Of a stretch of DNA of 64,000 nt, positions 55,101-64,000 are shown one piece after another (position 1 is the first letter of the stretch; each line of letters starts with the position of its first letter). The notes below the pieces were generated by a model. It was not told the origin of the DNA and made no database searches. It saw nothing but the letters and a program-made list of their open reading frames with translations. The DNA comes from Ciona savignyi (taxonomy: Eukaryota > Chordata > Ascidiacea > Phlebobranchia > Cionidae), in NCBI GenBank assembly GCA_000149265.1, contig CH003102.1:222149-286148 (forward strand), in the 5' to 3' direction. A program made the position numbers and the translations under genes.

Positions 55101-58100
55101 GGGTTGGTAACAAACCGGATCCAAACTCCGATGAATATTTGGAAGATCGGCCGCCGGTTGCTACGGTAACCGACACGTCATGGCCACCGGGTGAGTTGTG
55201 GAGCAATCAGGTCGGAAAGAAAATAATGTTTCAGCATTTGGTGTGAAGTTGTTAAGGTTCCTAGCTTTACTGTAGCTTTACTGTCCATTATAACCATCAT
55301 GGGCTTTATCGACTATTGTTTCACCAGTTTGTTTCAGCCTCATTTAGTTAAATATCAAATATGCGACCTTAACAGTAGTTTTAACATTTCCCCCCCAACA
55401 TTCCAACAATGATGGGGAAGGTTCTTATTCTAGGTCGATGTTTGTCAACCTTTTAAGAAACAGCACACACTTTCAACTTTTACTTAAAAGCTTGTACCCC
55501 AGTCTTCACAACATAATGCACTGAAGTTACATTAATGTTAACAGAAATATAAAACACAAATTAAGAAAAAATATTTAGAACAATAAGGTCGGTATTAGTT
55601 CTGTCAATCTATGTTGATACAGTGACACATGGTTTAATCACAATACTGATTTTTGGCCTACACCCCAGTTCACCCATTATAGTGGTACTCTGGGGGCAAC
55701 ACTAATAGGGAGGAAAGAGGGAAACAGCTCACTTAAACTATGGAAACTAATTCTAACCCTTCCGAAAACACTAATCTCAACCACAGAACTAACCATAACT
55801 CCAACCCCATGTTTAAAACTTTAATGCCTTAATATTTATTTTAGTTGCAGTTTCCCTCCTTCCTGCTTTTCCTCATTTTAGTTTTCACCAAGGTACATTC
55901 TTAACACTTTTGCTACATACTTGGGTGTACAATACATAAGGTTGAAAAGCACTATTCATGCAAATTGTAAAACATGTAACATAATCTGTAATATCAAAAT
56001 ATCAAATGTTAGTATGGTTGATTCAGAAATGTTTTAGAACCCGGTCTTGATAACTTCAATGTGGATTACGACTTGGTTGTTCGCAATATACGGGAACTCA
56101 ACATAATTGCTGGGGATGGGCAAACTAGCATCGTGAAAACTAAAGACGGAGCTAAATTGCAGGTTATTTTGACCTTTGGTTTAACAACTGTAGTTTTGCC
56201 ATTTTTTCTGCTGTTTTTAAAATATATTGACACTTTTTTCTTTTACTTTAACAAAGAAGCAAAAAATATTTTTCAGTGAAACCAAGTGTAAAAATTGTGT
56301 AAATCTAATTTCTTATTAGACTTTAATATCTCGTCCTCTTTATTTCCCTTAAATTGTTTATATTCAACGATGCCCTGAAGCAGAGTGTGCAACCAGTGCT
56401 AAGGTGGCCTCCATTGATTATATAAGCTCATACATTGGCTGATTGGGCATTCAGACGAAAGGTTGCAAGTTCAAAACCCACCACCCTATACCCCATACTT
56501 ACTACACATTTCTACCAGTCTACCAAGCTTAATTACATCAGCATTTTAAACCTGCAATGAACCAGAGCAACCAATATTTCCAAGGGGGTTGCTTGAACCC
56601 ACTGGTTTAACCCTGTGTTCCATCTTAAACAACACACGCAGTACCTCTCTTGTAACCTAAACTGGTAATTGTCCATGTTATAACCCCCACCCTTATATTC
56701 TTCATACTCTGGGAAATACCCTATCTTATCAAATATATGAGTTATATCTATAAAATAAAACATTTCCAACACATCAATATAATGTTGGTTTGAATATCCA
56801 GGAACAGAAGTCAGTTTCCCTGGTTCTCTATGCCAACGGGATTATGTTGTTCAATGGACCGTTCCGTTCGTTGTCCGATTCCACAGCAAAGCGATGTTTG
56901 CGGGATATCACAGATGGGTATTTCCCCACCGAGCTGCAGAAGAGATATCCTGATGGGGTTCCTATCCAGGTACAACTGTGTTGCAACTCACAGTTGGTTG
57001 AATACACCAATGCACCATGGTTTATATAATATTAAAGATTTAAAACCAATTTAGGATAGGATATTGTGTATCCCCATGAATGGAATACGCAAGGGGGTTA
57101 ACACAAGCGCAATCGTCAGATCACCTTGCGCCCATCGTCGGGTTACCAGAGCTATTGCAGTGTGTTGCGTATGCACCTGACTAGCTAGCGACCAGTTTTG
57201 AAGCCACTAAAAGGCGACGCACGAACCCACCAAGCTAATCGGTTGAACTGATCCTTTATTAATTAAAAATAGCTCAACACAGACTTATTGTGTTTTAAAA
57301 CAAAATACCAGGTCATCTAGGTTGAAATTAAGAAGTTTCTATAAGGAAACAGTCTTATTAAGTGTTTTGTAATTAGACTAGATTGTCTATAGGTGTTTGT
57401 TTTAAGTGCAGCAATATTATTTTAAACAATCCAAGCCTGTTTACCTTCTCTTGCTTTTCCCCCTCTTTTTTTCTTCTATATTTTTCAACGAAGAAGATAA
57501 AATAAACTGCAACAATAAAATAAATAATAAACAAAAAATAAACTAAGGTATTAAAATGCAAGAATAAAACAACATAACAAATACAATATACTAGACTTGA
57601 CCGCAAACAGACTAGGTTTTATTTCTGCTTAAAAATTGAATCTAATTTTAATATTCCCAGGTAACAGACCGACGTAAAGTGATATTCCAAGACCCTCGTT
57701 CGAATCATATCTTCCCTGGTGTTGGTCACTCTCTGGTGGGGGGGAGGGGGGGTGGAGGGTCGATGGGTGGGGGGGAAGGTGTGGTTTCCAAGCAAACCAA
57801 TACTGGGGTGTCTGAGGGTGAGTAGGGATGTTACCCTGTTGGGGTGTTGGGGTGGGGTAAAATAGGGGAATTACCCTTTATGTGGTTGAGGTAACACAGG
57901 GGGGTTACACAACATTTGTAACCTGGCCCTTCATCAGTTTACCGGAGCTATTGCAGTGTGTTGTGTATGATGCACACGTTCCTTCAATTTGGTAGAACCC
58001 ATTAATCCACTGGGTTCAGGCAATGTCCGTAAAGTGCCTTGTCCAAGGACACAACCGACTAGATTCCATCTGGTTTCGATCCCACAACCTTTCTTCCGAT

Positions 58101-59643
58101 TCTTATCTTTCCATCCGACCAAATAAATTGCACCACCAAGTGACAAGTGAGCTACCGGGACCAAAGTTGTCGGTCGATCAATTCCTCGAGAAAGTCCCGA
58201 AAAGTGTGATCCGCGGGGGGAGGGTGGTCGATGTCAGGTCGTCGTTGAAAGATGTCTTGACGGACTCCGCTTCACGTGGATCCACATCGACTGAGGTCGT
58301 TGAGACAGAAGCTCTCAAAGATATTCAACAACGGTTCGTTGGATAGCTCGGTAGAACATCGGCGCTCAGTCGAAAGGTTGGGGGATCAAAACCTGTGTTG
58401 GCTAAATCAGTTGTGTCATTCAAGGCACTTAACGAAAGTTGTCTGAACTTAGTGGATTAGTGGGTTCGACTTCATATTAATTGTATTTGATACGTGATAG
58501 TGTCTGCGCCTGATGGTGGGTTTGAGGTGATTTATAAATTTATCCACGTGAATGGGAAGACGGAAAAGGTTTAACACACAGACAATCAGATTACCTCGCG
58601 CCCACTGCCGGGTGACCGGAGGTATTGCTGTGTTGTGTATGATTGAGACTTCTTTAGTTTTAGTTTAACCCGTTAATCAACTGGTGGTTTCTGCTGTGCT
58701 TTGCCCAAGAACACAACCCGACCACCAATATTCTCACCGGTTGAGCAAACCCACCCGACCACAGTTAGATTGCCATCCCGAACCTCCATGTTGATACCTC
58801 TCATCCGGCAGGATGTGAAATGCCGCAACGCGTATCGTCCACCCAGCGCACGCGACATCACCACAATCAGGGTGAAATCTGAAGATGGATCCAAAGTTTT
58901 CATCATAAAACTCAAGTTTTCAGATACAATACAAGATTTACGGAACTACATCAACAAACAGAGGTATGTGGTTGTGTCAGCTCATATAGGATGCCCGTGT
59001 TGTATCGCCTTAAATTGAAAAATGGGACAGCACGGACAACCATCAGATTGGTTCCGAATCTGCAACCTTTCGGCTGACCACCATGCTATTACAGTATGTT
59101 GATGCGATCTTGCTAGATTTTCGATTAATCCAAGAACCAGCTGTTATATGAGTTGAATGTGGCTTGGGTTGCATCTCTTGTCACCTACTGTTCGAAGCTT
59201 CAAACTGATGTTTTAGAATTAAAATATAAAATATAGAATACCAAGGGGACATATTCATATATATTTTAGAAATAAGTTAAGTATAGAAGAGTATATTCAT
59301 GTTTATTTCCGTGGATGGGAAAACCAAGGGGGTTAACACACGGGCAATCGTCAGATCACCTCGCGCCCATCGTCGGGTTACCGAAGCTATTACAGTGTGT
59401 TGTGTATGATAGACACGTTCCTTCAATTTAGTAGAACCCATTTTATAATGCTCTATAATGCTCCTCCACCCACCCATCCAGCCGCCCAAACTGCATTAAT
59501 CTCCCCTTTACTTCAGGCCTCACCACAAAGTGCCCTACGTTATTATTTCGACTTTCCCGAAGCAAAAACACACAAATTCAAAGAAGTCACTGCAAGAGTC
59601 GGGACTTGTGCCAAACGCAACTTTATTTTTAAAGCCGAAATGA
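52161..59643 (+). CDS. UBXN11: UBXN11 (UBX domain protein 11), 537 aa
   Basis: Exons 52161-52228, 53167-53381, 53957-54078, 54424-54549, 55073-55190, 56038-56162, 56802-56969, 57661-57817, 58141-58333, 58769-58963, 59517-59643; all phases agree. The start MSSPLNSLSKHKK matches the human N-terminus. A coiled coil (MRRITQLEKQVAFQSKEVME ... LQLQMEVHEME, about 100-185) leads into AFLADYGMIWVG. The SEP domain is at about 250-325 (LYANGIMLFNGPFRSLSDST, LRDITDGYFPTELQKRYPDG) and the C-terminal UBX domain at about 445-537 (IRVKSEDGSKVFIIKLKF, YVIISTFPKQKH). UBX proteins usually dock on p97/VCP; UBXN11 (socius) is also linked to Rnd GTPases. The UBX loop is FPK, not FPR. Exon 3 ends at a GC donor. A Gly-rich run encoded by poly-G follows the SEP domain. 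Confidence 0.95.
52322..52558. mobile_element. Mutator-like MITE, copy 2, with 9-bp target duplication
   Basis: Inverted relative to copy 1: ends GGTACCTCTAAATACTACAG / CTGTAGTATTTAGAGGCACC are flanked by GTGTTACAC at 52313-52321 and 52559-52567. The AGCGCTTGGA arrays and the core GGTTAAAGTTAGTTCTGGGG are the reverse complement of the 43771 element. In UBXN11 intron 1. Confidence 0.92.
52568..52965. mobile_element. SINE pieces, antisense then sense
   Basis: A worn antisense middle piece (52568-52665) is followed by a sense copy (52685-52960) with GTTTGCAGATTCGCAACTGG, CTAGCTAGACAGTTGTGTCC, CTGAACTCAGCGGATTAATG and ACACAACACACTGCAATAGC. UBXN11 intron 1. Confidence 0.75.
54180..54412 (-). mobile_element. 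SINE copy, antisense
   Basis: GGGCAATCGTCAAATCATTT, GCCCACTATGGGTTACCGCA, TTAATCCACTGGGTTCAGGC, then a head with CGATCCCACAACCGTCC that ends about 12 bp before the acceptor of UBXN11 exon 4. Confidence 0.8.
54828..54885 (+). repeat. 23-bp direct duplication with ATGACATCA
   Basis: ATTATGATGACATCACAAATG and TT, twice in a row, in the UBXN11 intron before exon 5. Each copy holds a bZIP/CRE-like TGACATCA word. Confidence 0.8.
55715..55870. mobile_element. MITE with TTAGGG-type core, copy 2
   Basis: Ends GGGAAACAGCTCA and TTGCAGTTTCCC; core CTAATTCTAACCCTTCCGAA, AACACTAATCTCAACCACAG, ATGTTTAAAACTTTAATGCC. Same family as 35085-35275, opposite orientation. Confidence 0.75.
56365..56412 (+). repeat. 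Dispersed retroelement-like repeat, core only
   Basis: GATGCCCTGAAGCAGAGTGT, GCAACCAGTGCTAAGGTGGC: a short diverged match to the core at 19460 and 21995. UBXN11 intron 6. Confidence 0.5.
57055..57245 (-). mobile_element. SINE copy, antisense, internally deleted
   Basis: TGTATCCCCATGAATGGAAT, CAAGGGGGTTAACACAAGCG, CATCGTCGGGTTACCAGAGC, GCAGTGTGTTGCGTATGCAC, then it jumps directly to the head (CTAGCTAGCGACCAGTTTTG). UBXN11 intron 7. Confidence 0.8.
57940..58125 (-). mobile_element. SINE copy, antisense
   Basis: TTTACCGGAGCTATTGCAGT, TGATGCACACGTTCCTTCAA, TTAATCCACTGGGTTCAGGC, GTGCCTTGTCCAAGGACACA, TTTCGATCCCACAACCTTTC. Its head overlaps the pyrimidine tract of the UBXN11 exon-9 acceptor (58140). 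Confidence 0.85.
58335..58480 (+). mobile_element. SINE copy, sense, head half
   Basis: AGCTCGGTAGAACATCGGCG, CTCAGTCGAAAGGTTGGGGG, GTGTCATTCAAGGCACTTAA, AACTTAGTGGATTAGTGGGT. Begins directly at the UBXN11 exon-9 donor. Confidence 0.65.
58535..58757 (-). mobile_element. SINE copy, antisense
   Basis: TTTATCCACGTGAATGGGAA, ACACACAGACAATCAGATTA, CCCACTGCCGGGTGACCGGA, GCTTTGCCCAAGAACACAAC, then head remnant. Ends about 12 bp before the UBXN11 exon-10 acceptor and forms an inverted pair with the sense copy at 58335. Confidence 0.75.
59285..59452 (-). mobile_element. SINE copy, antisense, tail half
   Basis: ATTCATGTTTATTTCCGTGG, GGGAAAACCAAGGGGGTTAA, GGCAATCGTCAGATCACCTC, CATCGTCGGGTTACCGAAGC, GTGTGTTGTGTATGATAGAC. 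UBXN11 last intron, 65 bp before exon 11. Confidence 0.85.
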
Positions 59644-61359
59644 ATAATTTCCTTCATATGCACCCTTCCCGTTTTTCCATATTCTACAACTTTCCATATT
59701 TGTCGACTACTCGGGTGTTTTAAACACACCGTCCCAGTGAGGTTAAAACTTGTAGCATTGCTTTGCATAAGTGCGTTTAGTTTATTTTGTACCTTGTAGA
59801 ATGTAATACATGTGCAATCGTTTTTATGTGTGGTGTTTAGTTTAGTTTTAGTTTAGTTTATTCATTTTTGCCCCAGTTTTACGAAATGGCAAACGAATAT
59901 AATCACGACACAGGAACGGGAAAAGATGGCAAAACGAACAGTCGTTAAAACACGTCATTAAAAAAAGATATAATTTAATAAATATAGCGACGCTGCCGCC
60001 AAAGTATGGTGATATTTCATTTTTGAATAATAGGTTTTGTTGGTTCATTGGTCTTTCATTCGAAAGGCTGTGGATTCAAAACCCGCCACTAACTAGTCGA
60101 TTGTGTCCTTGGGTAAGGCAACCCAGTAGTTTAAATAAAATTAAAGAAACGTCCACAACATGTAAATAGTAATTCAGTAGGTCTTCAACTACAATATCTC
60201 CGGTAACCCGACAGTGGGCGCGAGGTGATCTGACGATTACCCGTGTGTTAATGACCATTGCGTTTTCTCATTCACGGGGATAAAACTAAATATCCTACCC
60301 ATGCGAACATTGGCACTTAATCGTTTTATTGCTGGTTGCCGATATTTTTATGTTAAATAGATAATATATATATTATAATAAAAAACAAACATATATTTTT
60401 CGAATATTTATGTCACATTACTCGCTCGGCCTTTCCTAATTTCTGTTGTTCCGTCATAGAAATATGAAACCATGACGTAAGAGACGCTGTGGCCCACTTG
60501 TTCCGGTTGTCTGGTTTTTAGGTGGTTCGTCTTATTTATCACCGGGACCGGTAATACCACCCTAAATATCAGTTTAGTATTGAAGGAAGGGTACGGTTCT
60601 AGTATTGAACATCTGCCTGGTAGCTTCATGGATGAAGTATGGGATAGATACACACAGCGTGAAATAGTCGATGAGCTGAATCGTAGCGACCTGCTGCCGC
60701 CCAGCACAGTGTTGGGTTCGATACTATTCGATTGCGTCCGCACTTAGCATACATCGCCCCACTATACAGTAGCTCCAATAACACAACGGTCAGTACGAGT
60801 TGACACATGACAGTTTCCAGTTTAAAACTTTTTGTATTCCCGTTCTTTTGGAGGCGAATACTAAAAGTTGAAAAAAAAACAGAAATTATAGGCGACGTCA
60901 GTTATAAATTCTCTGTAAATCACATTACGATTAGGAGGATTTATGATAAATGACAATTTCAGCATTTCCATACTCAACTTCGTAAGAATAGGTTAGAAAA
61001 ATGTATAAATTTCTGTGTTTTTGTACTGCCGTTCTTTCGGTTATCTTTATCCTGTATTTCTGAAGTCACAAGATAAGCCCATGTGTTAGTTAATTACATA
61101 CTTATAACTTGTTATAATCGATTGATTTTTAGGTGTAGTTTAACACTCAACAACACTTAATGAAGGTTTGGCTGCCATGTCTAAATATATCTAAAGTAAA
61201 TAAATGATTGGATTATAAAAGTTAACCACTGTCGTTTTTTTCATTTCCATTTTTTTATAAAAGTTCCTGCTGCGCGTTTTCATCGTGGAAACAAAACTAA
61301 ACTAAACCAATGCTTTATATTTTAGTTCTATAGTTGAACTGTGTGGTGTAGGTTGCATC
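59644..61359. other. Spacer between UBXN11 and ASAP genes
   Basis: Holds the UBXN11 3' UTR, part of the dispersed repeat (59830-60010: GGCAAACGAATATAATCACG, ACGAACAGTCGTTAAAAC, AATAAATATAGCGACG) and a sense SINE (60040-60300). A 111-codon open frame lies on the minus strand at 60408-60743, GC-richer than its surroundings, with no family I recognise; it has no visible introns and may be a repeat remnant. Confidence 0.5.
60040..60300 (+). mobile_element. SINE copy
   Basis: TTCGAAAGGCTGTGGATTCA, AAACCCGCCACTAACTAGTC, GTCCTTGGGTAAGGC, a deletion, GTAACCCGACAGTGGGCGCG, GGTGATCTGACGATTACCCG, GGGATAAAACTAAATATCCT. Confidence 0.8.
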
Positions 61360-62785
61360 ATGGCAGATAGACTATCAGTGATAGAGTTTCTGGCGGAAAC
61401 AAAGGACGATATCAATTCCCCGACAACTTCAACTTTCACCTCCAAAATGTCGTTGTGCAGGGCAACCATCGCAGCTCTAGAGGAGGTGGGATTAGAAGGA
61501 AGCAACATTTATTTATTAATCAAACATGATCCCTGTGATTGCCTGTGTGATAGCACTTCTATCTTATTCATGGAAGAAAAAATAGGAAAATTTTGCTTTC
61601 TTTTCCTGTTTTTTTTCAACTATATTAAAATTGCTTTTTTCCAACTTAAATAATTAAAAACATAAACATTTGTATGTTTGATCCATTGGATTAACATGGC
61701 AGCCTCAATTCCAATTAAAACCATTTTCTTGTCCAAGAAATACAATGTACTATACCGGTATTGGCTATATTTTTCTTTATGTTCTTTTTTATCCTGTACA
61801 CACATTATTTTTGATCTTAGTAAATGAAAACTAAGTTTTTGAATAAAATTATTCAATTGCACTTAATTATTAAATACGCTATCCTTTTTTTTAAATCTGT
61901 GTGATGGGCAAAACTTTATACAATGCATACATAGTTTATGTTATTTGGGGAAATCTGTTGGTTTCATGCAAGGTATCACATGCCACCCCTGCCACCCTGG
62001 GTAGTCTTTGCTATCATTGCCAACCATGTACCAATAATACTTGGAACGCTTCAATAAATTGGATTTGTTGACAGAGTTTGGATGCTGACCGATCTGCTTT
62101 AAAGAAAATGAAAAATGGCACGAAAGCAATGTACAACTCAGGATTAGGTAAGAGACACGTCATAATGATATATAGTTACCGATGTGCATTCTTAAATCAC
62201 TAGATTTATTTACAATTTGAAGAGTGTGGCAAGTACACAAAATTTTGTAAACCATGATTATTGTATCGTAAATTAGTAATTGAACCAGCAATACTGACAT
62301 AATATGTGCTCATTACTATGTCTTTGTGATTGTTCACCCCATTATAGGGTTGTATGGCGACTCACCATTGGTGAGACCCTGTCAAACATTCCCATTCCAG
62401 TCCTTAGTTTTTGCTCCTTCATTCTATTTAAGCAGAAAGTTACCATCACAATTATTTTAAGTTAAGCAGGCAGAATAAAATAGTAAAATTACAGTCGTCC
62501 CATATTGTACTTGCCTTTGATAATTGTTTATAAGTTTGTCTATCCAGTCAACAGATTATTTTTCCTATAAACCAACACCACACAATAGAATTTCTCCATT
62601 TCCTAATTTTCATTGAATATTGATCGGCAGCTCAAGTTAGTAACGAGGCAAGCTTCATTGAGAACCTGGAGAAACTTGGTTCGGGAGCGATGTATAATTC
62701 AAAGGAACCTGAACCGGATATCGGGTCAGCTTTTCTTAAACTCGCTGTCTTCACCAAAGAATTAAGCTCCCTCTTCAAAAACTTG
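61360..62785 (+). CDS. ASAP-family ArfGAP, first three coding exons (BAR domain start)
   Basis: Exons 61360-61485, 62075-62147, 62631-62785 join in frame to 118 residues, and the gene runs on past the window. ASAP1/2 are Arf GTPase-activating scaffolds (BAR, PH, ArfGAP, ankyrin, SH3) acting at membranes and focal adhesions. The N-terminus MADRLSVIEFLAETKDDINS aligns with the human start MPDQISVSEF. It continues with SPTTSTFTSKMSLCRATIAA, LDADRSALKKMKNGTKAMYN, and IGSAFLKLAVFTKELSSLFK, all BAR-domain text of this family; the last resembles ASAP2 a little more than ASAP1. The remaining 1.2 kb of window is intron with one SINE. Confidence 0.93.
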
Positions 62786-64000
62786 GTACCTTATGTTTAT
62801 TTTTTAGTTTTTTTAACTTGTGTTATTTGTGTTTATATTAATATATTAAATAGAGCTCATGTATGTCTTAATTACTAGTAAGGTAAGTAAGATTTGACAT
62901 TTAATCCATGGAATCTATGTTCTTTATTTATATGTCTGTATAGCATCTGTATTTATAATATCATACATAATTTATGGTATTATATATATAGTGTGTACTG
63001 TGGCATGGGAAAGCCACGGATGGTAAAAACGTCTCCTATCATACAAAACACCACTGTAATACTCCGGTTACTCGAAGGCTGGCGCGAGGTGATCTGACGA
63101 TTGCCTGTGTGGTAACCCCCTTTGGTTTTCCATTTATGAGAATAGACATGAATAACTTATCCAAGGTTAGATTTACGAATGATATTAATAAGCATTCTTA
63201 CAAATTGATGCCAAATACATTGGTGGAATACATGTTTCAGTTGCAACAACTAACTGTCTTTCAATTTCACTCTAAAATAATAACGTACATCTATATTTAG
63301 TCAAAACTAAACAAAAAACAGAAAATGTAACCAGTTAAATCAGTAGTCAATGCAAGACCAACTAAATAAAGTGATGAAAATATCTAAATGTTCAGTCTAG
63401 TATAAAAATCTACAATGTTCTTATATGTTTAAATATATTTACAATATCGAATCAGATTATGTATGATATTGTTACATTCTTTGAAACTGGTGAGCTTACT
63501 GAAAATAATACGGATAAACTGGGTAAATATGGCTCCCCAAGCTGTAAGCATCAATCTCACAAATATTCACATCTTGTTGGTGTTAGAGAAATGTCAAAAT
63601 GTGGAATCAACTACAAGTAGGAAATTGTCCTTTGTTTAAGTATCTGCATAGGTGGCACAATTGTAATATTGCTACTTCACATTCTCCGATTCCCATCTAA
63701 TCTGAATAATTTTGAAATGTTTTGTTATTTATTCTGGTATCAGCCATAATTATCCATGGTAACACAAGTGTAATAGTGTAATTATGAACTAGTATAGCTT
63801 AACACTACTTGTGAGAATTAACTGTGGCTTACAAGCGCATAATTCCCATGGACTTATACCCAGGAATAGCAACCATGCTTAATTCATAGAGATATTGTTT
63901 CAAATACAGGTTTTCCATGTTTTTGGTAAAGTTTGTATTTGGAATAAAATATCTAATACACTGTAACTTGACTGGTCAATTCTACTTGTTAGTTGGGAAT
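62786..64000. other. ASAP intron, AT-rich
   Basis: No exon seen after 62785; the next expected block of the BAR domain was looked for and not found. Contains the SINE at 63000-63165 and otherwise AT-rich sequence. Confidence 0.7.
63000..63165 (+). mobile_element. SINE copy, tail half
   Basis: AAACGTCTCCTATCATACAA, AACACCACTGTAATACTCCG, GCGCGAGGTGATCTGACGAT, TGCCTGTGTGGTAACCCCCT, tail GAATAGACATGAATAACTTA. Confidence 0.75.

Overview
The window is animal nuclear DNA, most likely from the sea squirt Ciona (tunicate). It is AT-rich, and its compact genes are cut into short exons by introns of a few hundred bases. The proteins are deuterostome-like (DUS3L, BUD13, SNRPF, NKAIN, PRXL2C, ITFG2, UBXN11, ASAP). 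One tRNA-derived SINE family occurs at dozens of sites. An exact copy of the 16-nt Ciona spliced leader lies at 37998-38013. The species call is inference; gene identities come from reading exons and recalling family sequences, without a database search.

Layout, left to right: DUS3L (+, 3' part, 178-4699); repeat-rich spacer; a 287-aa leucine-rich-repeat protein (+, 7401-10438), convergent with BUD13 (-, 10572-13696); SNRPF (-, 14156-14419), single exon, upstream of and co-oriented with BUD13 and divergent from an NKAIN gene (+, 14822-17690); PRXL2C/AAED1 (+, 18738-21352), whose redox cysteines are missing and whose introns hold two minisatellites; spacer; a CNBD2-like gene with two alternative first exons (+, 24786-32227); spacer with a hAT MITE; a secreted/membrane EGF-VWA-ZP protein (+, 33598-41547); a 591-bp MITE; ITFG2 (+, 43394-48145), convergent with a CYP4 P450 (-, 48337-50363); spacer with a SINE palindrome; UBXN11 (+, 52161-59643); spacer; and the first three coding exons of an ASAP-family ArfGAP (+, 61360-62785, continuing past the window).

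Splice phases were checked exon by exon. DUS3L, the LRR gene, BUD13, NKAIN, PRXL2C, ITFG2, CYP4, UBXN11 and ASAP join in frame throughout. Two joints stay unresolved: CNBD2-like exons 3-4 and ZP-protein exons 4-5. Themes: BUD13 and SNRPF are both spliceosomal; ITFG2 belongs to the nutrient-sensing KICSTOR complex; the remaining neighbours look functionally unrelated, as expected for a compact animal genome.

The introns and spacers are dominated by mobile DNA: the SINE, a Mutator-like MITE with two copies flanked by perfect 9-bp target duplications, a hAT MITE, a GCGAT-rich MITE and an unclassified retroelement-like repeat, plus many minisatellites. Antisense SINE heads sit just upstream of several splice acceptors.
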